DNA of 8,268 nt from assembly GCA_039820425.1 (NCBI GenBank), contig JBCBQD010000258.1:1-8268 (forward strand). The letters are read 5' to 3'. The DNA is from SIO4C1 sp039820425. Lineage in GTDB: Bacteria; Cyanobacteriota; Cyanobacteriia; Phormidesmidales; Phormidesmidaceae. The position numbers were made by a program, and so were the translations under genes. A model generated the notes under the pieces. That model searched no databases. It saw only the letters and a program-made list of their open reading frames with translations, and was not told where the DNA came from. This document shows positions 1 through 5,339 of the stretch, piece by piece (positions within the stretch are counted from its first letter, which is position 1; every line of letters begins with the position of its first letter).

Positions 1-2
1 GA

Positions 3-65
3 CACAAAGACACTGTCATAGACAAGTTCCCTGTTGGGGATGGCGGGAGCGGGGAATCTGTTTGA
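3..65 (+). other. Frame-shifted upstream piece of the TauE/SafE gene
   Basis: Reading from base 3 gives HKDTVIDKFPVGDGG and then a stop at 63-65. Reading from base 2 gives an odd Cys/Arg-rich start but then WGWRERGICLMAGF, which runs smoothly into the permease. Adding one G to the four-G run at 36-39 joins the good part of each frame into one peptide, KFPVGGWRERGICLMAGF, which looks like the hydrophilic loop leading into the second TauE repeat. I infer a one-base deletion (a real mutation or a homopolymer sequencing error) in a gene that begins left of the window. Confidence 0.5.
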
Positions 66-556
66 TGGCTGGTTTTATAGGAGGTGTGATGAGTGGCTTG
101 GTGGGCAATGGGATTGATATCTTTGTTTTTGCAGTTGTCGTTCTTTTATTTCGAGTGAATGAAAAAATTGCAACCCCAACAACAGTTATCTTGATGGCGG
201 TTAACGCCTTATTTGGGACACTGTTGCAAGTTTTTTACCTGAAGGATTTTTCGGAACCTGTTTTAGGTTACTGGTTAAGTGCGATTCCAATTGTGGTTGT
301 GGGGGCTCCTTTAGGGGCAATGGTGTGCAGCTTCCTGCGCCGTGAGTTGATTGCCAACTGTTTACTAGCCCTTATCAGCATTGAGTTAGTAACGTCAATC
401 GTTTTGATTCCGATGAGACCCGCTTTGATTATATCTGGTGCCCTAACGTTGGCTGTATTTTCAGGTTTAAATTATTGGATGTACAGAACAAAAACCTACG
501 AGTTACGGTCGTCCCCGCCTCAGAAATTACTCGAGATTTTGCAGGTTCACAAGTAA
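62..556 (+). CDS. TauE/SafE-family membrane permease, C-terminal half (5' end broken or cut by window edge)
   Basis: This is the second half of an inner-membrane permease of the TauE/SafE (sulfite/organosulfonate exporter-like) family, whose members are usually 250-300 residues; only 164 are readable here from the TTG at 62. The family's second repeat signature is visible at residues 8-20 (GVMSGLVGNGIDI, preceded by G). It is followed by about four more hydrophobic segments, near 41-58, 72-90 (with AIPIVVVGAPLGA), 97-116 and 120-140, and a polar tail. The first half, with the other repeat, is missing. The frame stays open to base 2, so the start at 62 is only the first available codon and has no well-placed ribosome site. 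A coding-like stretch in another frame just upstream suggests a frameshift (separate entry). The MATE gene begins 20 nt after the stop, so the two may be co-transcribed. Substrate unknown. The family call is firm; intactness is doubtful. Confidence 0.75.
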   Translation: MMAGFIGGVMSGLVGNGIDIFVFAVVVLLFRVNEKIATPTTVILMAVNALFGTLLQVFYLKDFSEPVLGYWLSAIPIVVVGAPLGAMVCSFLRRELIANCLLALISIELVTSIVLIPMRPALIISGALTLAVFSGLNYWMYRTKTYELRSSPPQKLLEILQVHK

Positions 557-576
557 TCTTCTGATGCTTCGTATCT

Positions 577-1947
577 ATGAAAAATTCAACCGTGACTCAG
601 CTTTCTCATTCGAGGGGCAAGCTTACCCAGGGGTCTGTGGGTATCCAATTGATACGCCTTGTGCTGCCAACCGCCTGGGGAATGTTTGCCGCCGTGGCGT
701 TTAATTTAGTAGATACTTATTTTGTCGGCCAGTTGGGAACTGAGGCCCTAGCTGCCATTAGCTTTACATTTCCAGTGGTGACGACGTTGATGAGTTTGTT
801 CATTGGGTTGGGGACGGGCGCAGCAGCAGTCGTTTCGCAAGCAATAGGAGCGGCAGATCGTTCTCGAGCTAGGCGGTTGAGCGTCGATAGTTTACTCCTG
901 TCTCTGGGGATCCTCTGTCTCCTGGTCTGTCTGGGGTTGAATACCATTGATCCGCTGTTCTCTGTTCTGGGTGCAGAGCCAGATCTTCTCCCCTTAATCC
1001 ATGATTATATGGAGATCTGGTACTGGGGAATGGCTTGTGTGGCTATCCCCATGGTGGGAAATAGCCTGTTGCGCTCAGCGGGCAATGCCCTGGGCCCCAG
1101 TCTGATCATGACTGTGGCTGTAGTGGTTAACCTGTTTTTGGATCCGCTGTTAATATTTGGGCGAGCTGGGCTACCGGCATTAGGCATCACGGGGGCGGCT
1201 CTGGCAACGGTGATGGCTCGGGCAATTACCTTGATTGCAGTGCTTTTAGTTCTCTATCACCGCGAGCAGATTTTATCTTTTAGCCTGCCGACGGTCACGA
1301 TGTTATGGCAATCCTGGCGACAAATTTTACATGTCGGACTGCCAGCGATGGCGACTGGAATGATGATGCCTGTTTTTACGGGGGTGATCATGGTCATGGT
1401 GGCGGCTTATGGCGCGATCGCAATCGCTGGATTTGGTATTGCTCTGCGCATAGAAGCGGTTATACAGACAATGCTGATGGCCCTATCGGTGGGTTTAAGC
1501 CCTTTTGTCGGTCAGAATTGGGGCGCTCAAAATTATGCTCGAATTGGGCGAGCCTCACAATTGTGTTATTGGTTTTGTTTAGGTTGGGGAGGGTTAGCTG
1601 CGGTTGCTCTAGGATTAGCGAGGACAGATTTAGTGGGAGAGTTTAATACCGATCCGGCAGTGATTGCGATCTCAGCCACCTACCTGGCGATTGTCCCAAT
1701 CAGCTATGCGGCTGTGGGAGCTATCCTGGTTGTGAGTGCCCTATTAAATGCCTCAGGCCACCCCCGCGCTGCCATGGTCATCAATTTAAGCCGCATGTTT
1801 GGACTGTGCATCCCTCTGGCCTACTTGGGCAGCCAGATTCTGAGCATCAAGGGTATTTTTGCCGCAGTCTGCCTGTCGAATATTGTGGTGGCTGTTGGAG
1901 CCGTATTTTATACCCAGCATATTCCACAATTACTCTCAACGAAGTGA
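577..1947 (+). CDS. MATE-family multidrug/cation efflux transporter
   Basis: This inner-membrane antiporter of the MATE family (DinF/NorM-like) exports cationic or amphipathic compounds in exchange for H+ or Na+. At 456 residues it has the normal full length, with the expected twelve hydrophobic segments in two lobes. Visible family landmarks are NLVDTYFVGQLG at 43-54, with the TM1 acidic residue Asp46; the NLFLDPLLIFG motif at 185-195; FGIALRIEAV at 286-295, opening the second lobe's core; and SPFVGQNWGAQN at 308-319. The N-terminal ~20 residues are polar and cytoplasmic. The ATG at 577 is the natural start, 20 nt after the TauE-type stop, but no strong Shine-Dalgarno sequence precedes it, which fits translation downstream of the first gene. 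A HIP1 octamer lies inside the gene at 1414-1421. The substrate cannot be read from sequence. No terminator is visible after the stop; a VOC remnant follows within 10 nt. Confidence 0.93.
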   Translation: MKNSTVTQLSHSRGKLTQGSVGIQLIRLVLPTAWGMFAAVAFNLVDTYFVGQLGTEALAAISFTFPVVTTLMSLFIGLGTGAAAVVSQAIGAADRSRARRLSVDSLLLSLGILCLLVCLGLNTIDPLFSVLGAEPDLLPLIHDYMEIWYWGMACVAIPMVGNSLLRSAGNALGPSLIMTVAVVVNLFLDPLLIFGRAGLPALGITGAALATVMARAITLIAVLLVLYHREQILSFSLPTVTMLWQSWRQILHVGLPAMATGMMMPVFTGVIMVMVAAYGAIAIAGFGIALRIEAVIQTMLMALSVGLSPFVGQNWGAQNYARIGRASQLCYWFCLGWGGLAAVALGLARTDLVGEFNTDPAVIAISATYLAIVPISYAAVGAILVVSALLNASGHPRAAMVINLSRMFGLCIPLAYLGSQILSIKGIFAAVCLSNIVVAVGAVFYTQHIPQLLSTK

Positions 1948-1956
1948 TCTCCCTGA

Positions 1957-2187
1957 GTAGTTACTGAAATTTATCCATTGTCTGAGTCACACATACCAAC
2001 AACTAGCCTTCGTTTTGGCTTTACTGTCACCTCTGTTGATGAGATTGTGACAGCACTCAGCAAGCTTGGGGCTGTCATTGTTTCTGACCCATGCGAGACA
2101 AAATGGGGCCGTCGTGCAGTGGTGCGTGATTTTGATGGCCATATAATGGAACTATTGACCTCATCTGCTCCGACGGCCCTCGATTAA
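1957..2187 (+). pseudogene. C-terminal remnant of a VOC (glyoxalase/bleomycin-resistance) protein
   Basis: The peptide LRFGFTVTSVDEIV...KWGRRAVVRDFDGHIMELL is the C-terminal beta-alpha-beta-beta-beta unit of a vicinal-oxygen-chelate protein. It keeps the HxxEL glutamate that serves as a metal ligand in active members (residue 58 counted from the TTG at 1978). Complete proteins are about 120-140 residues; only about 70 remain, and the N-terminal half with the other metal ligands is absent. The only start, TTG at 1978, has no ribosome site. Codons upstream of it (about 1963-1977, reading TEIYP) still resemble family sequence, which suggests the gene was cut by a deletion ending near 1950-1965, directly behind the MATE stop. 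It is in the same frame as MATE, separated by stops at 1945 and 1954. A short expressed protein is possible but unlikely to be an enzyme. Family call firm; pseudogene status inferred. Confidence 0.65.
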
Positions 2188-2196
2188 CCGGCTGCT

Positions 2197-2276
2197 AGAA
2201 ATCGGGTTTCTTGAGCACTATTGTCAGTAGTCTAAAAATAGATGGATAGAAACCCGGTTTCTGGTCCCTGGGATAC
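2197..2276 (+). repeat. Dispersed palindromic repeat, copy 1 (AGAAACCCGGTTTCT family)
   Basis: Two near-palindromic 15-mers, AGAAATCGGGTTTCT (2197-2211) and AGAAACCCGGTTTCT (2248-2262), stand 36 nt apart and are inverted complements of each other except for one base. Five nt further on is CTGGGATAC (2268-2276). The copy at 3755-3834 has the same parts at exactly the same spacing. Such elements are common between cyanobacterial genes. It lies 9 nt after the VOC remnant and about 80 nt before the racemase start. A transcript could fold into a long stem, but no T-tract follows, so it is not a typical terminator. Confidence 0.85.
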
Positions 2277-2342
2277 GCCTGTAACAGTTGAGGTGATTTA
2301 ATACAGCTTCCAATGCGACTATGGAGGACATATTTTATAGCC

Positions 2343-2347
2343 AGGAG
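2343..2347 (+). promoter_or_regulatory. Ribosome binding site deciding the racemase start
   Basis: AGGAG lies 10 nt before the GTG at 2358, a usable Shine-Dalgarno spacing. The in-frame ATG at 2313 has nothing comparable at the right distance: the nearest candidate, GAGGTGA, ends about 17 nt upstream. Confidence 0.5.
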
Positions 2348-2357
2348 CAAAGCTAAG

Positions 2358-3119
2358 GTGCTAACCTCATCAACCCCAACCTGTCGCATCAAAGTGATCA
2401 ACGGTAACACTTGCAAGCCGATGACCTTGAATATCAACGTGTCTGCCCAGGCGGCTAAATTCCCTCAGACTGAGGTAGTCACTGTACAACCCCAGACCGG
2501 GCCGGAGTCCATCGAGAGCTTTTACGATGAGTATCTGGCAATTCCTGGCATTCTGGAGCAAATTGTTCTTGATACCGAGTCCGATGCGTTTATCTTGGCC
2601 TGCTGGGGCGATCCGGGGTTAGAGGCTGCCCGCGAGGTGACGAATCGGCCTGTTGTGGGGATTGCTGAGGCCAGTCTCTATGTGGCGAATATGCTGGCCG
2701 CCAAGTGGAGCGTGGTGACAACCCTCCATCGAGTGCGAGACATGGTAGAGAAAACCATTCAGAAAACAGGGCTGACGGCTCGGTGTGCCTCGGTGCGCAC
2801 GACAAAACTGTCGGTGTTAGAGACGGAGTGCGATCGCACCCACACCCTGGACGTGTTAACCGCCGCTGCCCAGTTAGCCATCGACAAAGATGGAGCCGAA
2901 GCCATCTGCCTCGGTTGCGCCGGCATGAGTGGCCTCGAAAAGCACCTCGAAGAACGCCTCGGGGTGCCCGTCATTGACGCCGTTGCCGCTGCGGTCAAAA
3001 TGGCAGAATCATTGGTAAGTCTGGGCAAAATGACCAGTAAACAATTGACCTATCGTGCGCCTGAGCTAAAGATGATGCAAGGATATGCACCCCATTTTCA
3101 ACCTGAGGCATTGCGGTAG
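2358..3119 (+). CDS. Asp/Glu/hydantoin racemase family protein
   Basis: This is a cytoplasmic cofactor-independent racemase of the Asp/Glu/hydantoin superfamily, which inverts a chiral carbon with two cysteines acting as acid and base. Starting at GTG 2358 the product has 253 residues, normal for hydantoin-racemase-like members. The N-terminal IKVINGNT (11-18) corresponds to the family's I-x-V-I-N-P-N-T strand, with Gly in place of Pro. TGPESIESFYDEYLAIPG (47-64), the first catalytic Cys in ILACWGDPGL (Cys82), PVVGIAEAS (98-106), FSVVTTL-like WSVVTTL (117-123) and the second Cys in CLGCAGMSGL (Cys187) are all present and in order, so it should be active. An in-frame ATG at 2313 would add 15 residues that do not look like the family. 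It is flanked by a dispersed repeat and converges with a Uma2 gene 7 nt away. The true substrate (hydantoin, Asp, Glu or another) cannot be told. A HIP1 octamer lies at 2830-2837. Confidence 0.88.
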   Translation: MLTSSTPTCRIKVINGNTCKPMTLNINVSAQAAKFPQTEVVTVQPQTGPESIESFYDEYLAIPGILEQIVLDTESDAFILACWGDPGLEAAREVTNRPVVGIAEASLYVANMLAAKWSVVTTLHRVRDMVEKTIQKTGLTARCASVRTTKLSVLETECDRTHTLDVLTAAAQLAIDKDGAEAICLGCAGMSGLEKHLEERLGVPVIDAVAAAVKMAESLVSLGKMTSKQLTYRAPELKMMQGYAPHFQPEALR

Positions 3120-3126
3120 CTAGCCT

Positions 3127-3711
3127 TTACGGGTCAGTGAATAGACTGACCCGTAGCGTAAATCCTGGCAGTACATCCTCGCCAGATAATGTCTGGGGTA
3201 AATCATGGACTATTTTGGGTTGACCCTGGCGATAAATCTCGACCTGCTGATCTTGCAGGTTAAACAGCCAGCCCAATCTGACCCCACTGTCGAGATATTC
3301 CTGCATTTTGTCGTGCAGCGTACTGAGCAAATCTGTGCGTGATCGTAACTCCATGACAAAATCAGGTGCAATTGGCGGAAACTTTTGCCGTTGCTCAGGG
3401 GTAAGCGATTCCCATCGTGATAGCTCAATCCAGGCTGCATCCGGGGAACGGTCACCTCCTCCGGGCAGTCGAAAAATTGTAGATGAACTGAAAACTTTGC
3501 CTGGCTGTGTTTCACGGTTCCAAACGTAGAGTTCACCGCCTAACTCTAGTTCTTGATTGCCGCTGTAGCCGCCAACAGGTGCCATTAGAAGTAATGCTCC
3601 TTCGGGCGTCCTTTCCACTCGTACATCTGGATTAGTGATACAAAGCTGATAAAACTGATCATCTGTGAGATGAACGGTCTTGAGATCAAGGGTGATGGGT
3701 AAGGTCAACAT
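3127..3711 (-). CDS. Uma2-family (DUF820) putative endonuclease
   Basis: This 194-residue protein belongs to the Uma2/DUF820 family, expanded in cyanobacteria and predicted from fold to be a PD-(D/E)XK-type nuclease; the cellular role is unknown. Core elements are in order: VRVERTPEGALLLMAPVGG (30-48) in the N-terminal strands, RSPDAAW with Asp91, PDFVMEL with Glu121, and DKMQEYLDSGVRLGWLF with Lys135 (from 134), followed by VEIYRQG and the C-terminal LSGEDVLPGF. All three expected catalytic residues are present and the length is typical. The ATG at 3711 is supported by GAGGT 7 nt upstream (3719-3723 on plus). The last nine codons overlap the 3128-3155 hairpin, and the stop lies 7 nt from the convergent racemase stop. 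A second, broken family member sits at 7705-7932, so this is the intact one here. Confidence 0.9.
   Translation of the reverse strand: MLTLPITLDLKTVHLTDDQFYQLCITNPDVRVERTPEGALLLMAPVGGYSGNQELELGGELYVWNRETQPGKVFSSSTIFRLPGGGDRSPDAAWIELSRWESLTPEQRQKFPPIAPDFVMELRSRTDLLSTLHDKMQEYLDSGVRLGWLFNLQDQQVEIYRQGQPKIVHDLPQTLSGEDVLPGFTLRVSLFTDP
3128..3155. repeat. Perfect 11-bp inverted repeat at convergent gene ends
   Basis: TACGGGTCAGT (3128-3138) and ACTGACCCGTA (3145-3155) are exact inverted complements with a 6-nt loop. The hairpin lies in the last codons of the minus-strand Uma2 gene and 9 nt past the plus-strand racemase stop, so transcripts from both strands can form it. Neither side has a T-tract, so rho-independent termination is not clearly supported; it could instead protect 3' ends or block read-through. 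Confidence 0.6.
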
Positions 3712-3738
3712 GGCACAGACCTCGCAAGTCTACCCCTT

Positions 3739-3744
3739 AGTATA
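3739..3744 (-). promoter_or_regulatory. Possible -10 box of the Uma2 gene
   Basis: On the minus strand TATACT matches five of six positions of TATAAT, 27 nt before the ATG at 3711, leaving room for a short leader with the GAGGT ribosome site. No good -35 box is seen; that region would fall in the repeat copy beginning at 3755. Confidence 0.3.
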
Positions 3745-3754
3745 CCTTTCAGCA

Positions 3755-3834
3755 AGAAACCGGGTTTCTCTTGGGCTATTGGTCAGTTCCTGAAGGTTGA
3801 TCAGAAGAAACCCGGTTTCTCAGCTCTGGGATAC
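3755..3834 (+). repeat. Dispersed palindromic repeat, copy 2 (AGAAACCCGGTTTCT family)
   Basis: AGAAACCGGGTTTCT (3755-3769) and AGAAACCCGGTTTCT (3806-3820) are exact inverted complements 36 nt apart, followed after 5 nt by CTGGGATAC (3826-3834). Arm length, spacer length and the trailing 9-mer match the copy at 2197-2276. The spacers are related too, sharing CTATTG, TCAGT and later TGAT/AGAT blocks, with small compensating indels. The copy sits in the divergent promoter region between the Uma2 gene and the hydrolase-fold gene. Confidence 0.88.
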
Positions 3835-3846
3835 TCTTTAGTTCTG

Positions 3847-3852
3847 TACAAT
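3847..3852 (+). promoter_or_regulatory. Possible -10 box of the hydrolase-fold gene
   Basis: TACAAT matches five of six positions of the consensus and lies 34 nt before the ATG at 3887. A -35 box is not recognisable; the expected place lies in the right end of repeat copy 2. Confidence 0.3.
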
Positions 3853-3876
3853 TCTAAGCACGGTTATCTTTCCTGT

Positions 3877-3881
3877 GGAGG
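3877..3881 (+). promoter_or_regulatory. Ribosome binding site deciding the hydrolase-fold start
   Basis: GGAGG ends 5 nt before the ATG at 3887. An in-frame GTG at 3875 overlaps this site and has none of its own, so ATG is preferred. Confidence 0.7.
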
Positions 3882-3886
3882 TTTCT

Positions 3887-4786
3887 ATGACTGGCTTAGT
3901 AGCCCCAACGCTTCTCAATGGCACTGTCGCCGCCTATCGCTGGCAGTGGCAAGGGCAACCTCTCAGTGTCACCTATGAAACCCTGGGCACTGGGCAATCT
4001 GTGTTGTTATTGCCCGCCTTTAGCACCGTCTCGACCCGCACGGAGATGGCAACCTTAGCCGTTCAATTAGCCCCCACTCATCAGGTCACTGTGGTTGACT
4101 GGCCTGGCTTTGGCGACTCCGATCGGCTGCGGCTAGCGTATCAACCCAAGCTGTATCAACAGTTTTTAAGTGACTTTGTCAGCGAACAGTTTTCTGAACC
4201 CGTTGCCGTGGTAGCCGCTGGTCATGCGGCTGGTTATACCCTGGCATTATCTGAGACCTTGCCCGATGCCTGGGCAAAAGTTGTGCTAGTGGCTCCCACC
4301 TGGCGGGGGCCGTTGGCGGTGATGGGGGCGTCTGAGCGAGTGCGTCGTGGGGTGAGGGGGCTGGTGCGATCGCGCCTCCTCGGTCAGGCCCTTTATGGTC
4401 TGAATACACGACCTGCCTTTCTCAAGTGGATGTATCGCCGCCATGTCTTTGTGGATGAGGCCAAGCTGACCCCTGACTATATTGCCCAGCGCTACCAGAC
4501 CACCCAGCAGGCTGGTGCCCGCTACGCGTCAGCCGCATTTGTCACAGGTGGGCTAGATCCGGTGCAGACGCGGGCAGATTTTCTAGCCTATTTTGACACG
4601 TTATCCGTGCCGGTGATGGTGATGGTGGGTGAGCAGGCTCCCCCAGCTTCAAAAGCAGAGATGGAGGCAATGGCCGCATTACCCCAGGTGCAAGCCGTGC
4701 GTCTGCCAGGTACCTTAGGCATGGCAGAGGAATATGGAGAAGCGGTGGCAAAGGCTGTCCTGCCGTTTTTGTCGGCTGCATTGTAA
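3887..4786 (+). CDS. Alpha/beta-hydrolase-fold protein lacking the catalytic triad
   Basis: This 299-residue cytoplasmic protein has a clear alpha/beta-hydrolase fold. SVLLLPAFST (38-47) is the strand and oxyanion-loop region, where HG is usual. HQVTVVDWPGFGDSDR (65-80) is the typical D-x-P-G-x-G-x-S turn. VAVVAAGHAAGYTLAL (106-121) is the nucleophile elbow, then comes a helical cap. PVMVMVGEQAPP (242-253) and PGTLGMAEEY (274-283) mark the usual acid and histidine strands. The nucleophile Ser of G-H-S-x-G is Ala114, the acid after GE is replaced by Gln-Ala-Pro, and the expected His is Ala280. All three catalytic positions therefore appear lost while the fold is well kept and the reading frame is intact. 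It may be a binding or scaffold protein, or use other residues. Similar cyanobacterial proteins with GHAAGY come to mind from memory, which I cannot verify. HIP1 lies at 4366-4373. No terminator is visible after the stop. Confidence 0.85.
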   Translation: MTGLVAPTLLNGTVAAYRWQWQGQPLSVTYETLGTGQSVLLLPAFSTVSTRTEMATLAVQLAPTHQVTVVDWPGFGDSDRLRLAYQPKLYQQFLSDFVSEQFSEPVAVVAAGHAAGYTLALSETLPDAWAKVVLVAPTWRGPLAVMGASERVRRGVRGLVRSRLLGQALYGLNTRPAFLKWMYRRHVFVDEAKLTPDYIAQRYQTTQQAGARYASAAFVTGGLDPVQTRADFLAYFDTLSVPVMVMVGEQAPPASKAEMEAMAALPQVQAVRLPGTLGMAEEYGEAVAKAVLPFLSAAL

Positions 4787-4939
4787 ACAGCACCCTCAGT
4801 CCGTAGTCGAGTTTTAATTGCCAGGAGCCTTGCCAGACGCTGATTTTGTAAATGACACTACAAGCTGCTTTAAGGACGTTGCAAGTGCCCCATTTGCGCA
4901 TCAGACGCGGGTGATTAACCTGTCAAGTTGGGTAAACCC

Positions 4940-4968
4940 TTGCGCTTTCTAAGTTCTCATGTTAGAAA
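4940..4968 (+). promoter_or_regulatory. Candidate promoter of the HU gene
   Basis: TTGCGC (4940-4945) and TAGAAA (4963-4968) are separated by 17 nt, each matching four of six consensus positions. A start near 4975 would give a leader of about 20 nt before the ATG at 4995. No clear Shine-Dalgarno sequence is seen before that ATG. Match quality is modest. The rest of the gap from 4787 shows no gene, RNA or terminator that I can support. Confidence 0.3.
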
Positions 4969-4969
4969 G
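4945..4969. repeat. 8-bp perfect dyad upstream of HU
   Basis: CTTTCTAA (4945-4952) and TTAGAAAG (4962-4969) are exact inverted complements with a 9-nt centre, 17 nt apart start to start. They span the spacer and -10 region of the candidate HU promoter, a position typical of a repressor operator. A leader hairpin is the alternative if transcription starts further upstream. Confidence 0.5.
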
Positions 4970-4994
4970 ACCGGGATGACTTGGTTTTCAAGAT

Positions 4995-5270
4995 ATGAAC
5001 AAAGGTGAACTGATCGATGTGATCGCTGATAAGGTGGGCGTCCCTAAGAAGACAGCCGACTCTGTCCTGACAGCGACAATTGAGACTTTAATGGAGACTG
5101 TTTCTAGTGGTGACAAGGTAACGCTGGTAGGCTTTGGCAGCTTTGAACCCCGCGATCGCAAAGCCCGGGAAGGTCGGAATCCAAAGACAGGCGAAACCAT
5201 GACCATTCCGGCTACAACGGTGCCTGCGTTTTCCCCAGGTAAAGCCTTCAAGGAAATGGTCGCAGGCTAG
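4995..5270 (+). CDS. hup: HU-family nucleoid DNA-binding protein
   Basis: HU is a small basic dimeric protein that binds and bends DNA with little sequence preference, compacting the nucleoid and constraining supercoils. The 91 residues match the family's usual 90. Residues 1-40 form the two dimerisation helices (MNKGELIDVIADKVG..., KKTADSVL). VTLVGFGSFEPRDRKAREG at 42-60 is the beta-sheet saddle, and GRNPKTGE at 60-67 forms the arm, with the conserved Arg61-Asn62-Pro63 tip that intercalates into DNA. PAFSPGKAFKEMV (77-89) is the C-terminal helix. A sequence-specific IHF role is unlikely in cyanobacteria, so HU is preferred. It is transcribed alone, with a dyad in its promoter region and a strong terminator 21 nt after the stop, facing the convergent topA. 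HIP1 lies at 5152-5159. Confidence 0.96.
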   Translation: MNKGELIDVIADKVGVPKKTADSVLTATIETLMETVSSGDKVTLVGFGSFEPRDRKAREGRNPKTGETMTIPATTVPAFSPGKAFKEMVAG

Positions 5271-5291
5271 AGCAACGGTATTACTTGAGCC

Positions 5292-5334
5292 AGCCTCATA
5301 ATTCGACACATTTAGGCGAATTATGAGGCTTTTT
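5292..5334 (+). terminator. Rho-independent terminator of the HU gene
   Basis: AGCCTCATAATTCG (5292-5305) pairs perfectly with CGAATTATGAGGCT (5317-5330) across an 11-nt loop. It is followed by TTTT, so five T's in a row at 5330-5334. It works on the plus strand; the minus strand has no T-tract after the stem, so topA transcripts would form the hairpin but not necessarily end there. Confidence 0.93.
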
Positions 5335-5339
5335 GGCTA

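Noticed and set aside
79..91. AGGAGG followed by GTGATG as a real start in the TauE-type gene
   Set aside because: The bases encode the conserved Gly-Gly of the repeat motif, and starting there would cut into the first helix; most likely coincidence.
2313..2357. Upstream ATG for the racemase
   Set aside because: No ribosome site at usable distance, and the added 15 residues do not look like the family; GTG at 2358 has AGGAG 10 nt upstream.
3128..3155. Intrinsic terminator for the racemase or Uma2 gene
   Set aside because: The stem is perfect but neither strand has a T-tract after it, so it is reported only as an inverted repeat.
2197..3834. CRISPR array or composite transposon made of the two repeats
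   Set aside because: Only two copies about 1.5 kb apart, each internally palindromic, and no transposase or cas gene between or beside them.
3875..3886. GTG start for the hydrolase-fold gene
   Set aside because: It overlaps the GGAGG that serves the ATG at 3887.
4542..4901. 119-codon minus-strand ORF across the hydrolase-fold 3' end
   Set aside because: Antisense to a well-conserved gene, with a Pro/Leu-rich product typical of a shadow frame.
4787..4939. Small RNA or second promoter between the hydrolase-fold and HU genes
   Set aside because: TTGCCA-like boxes exist but no matching -10 at proper spacing, and no terminator-like hairpin.
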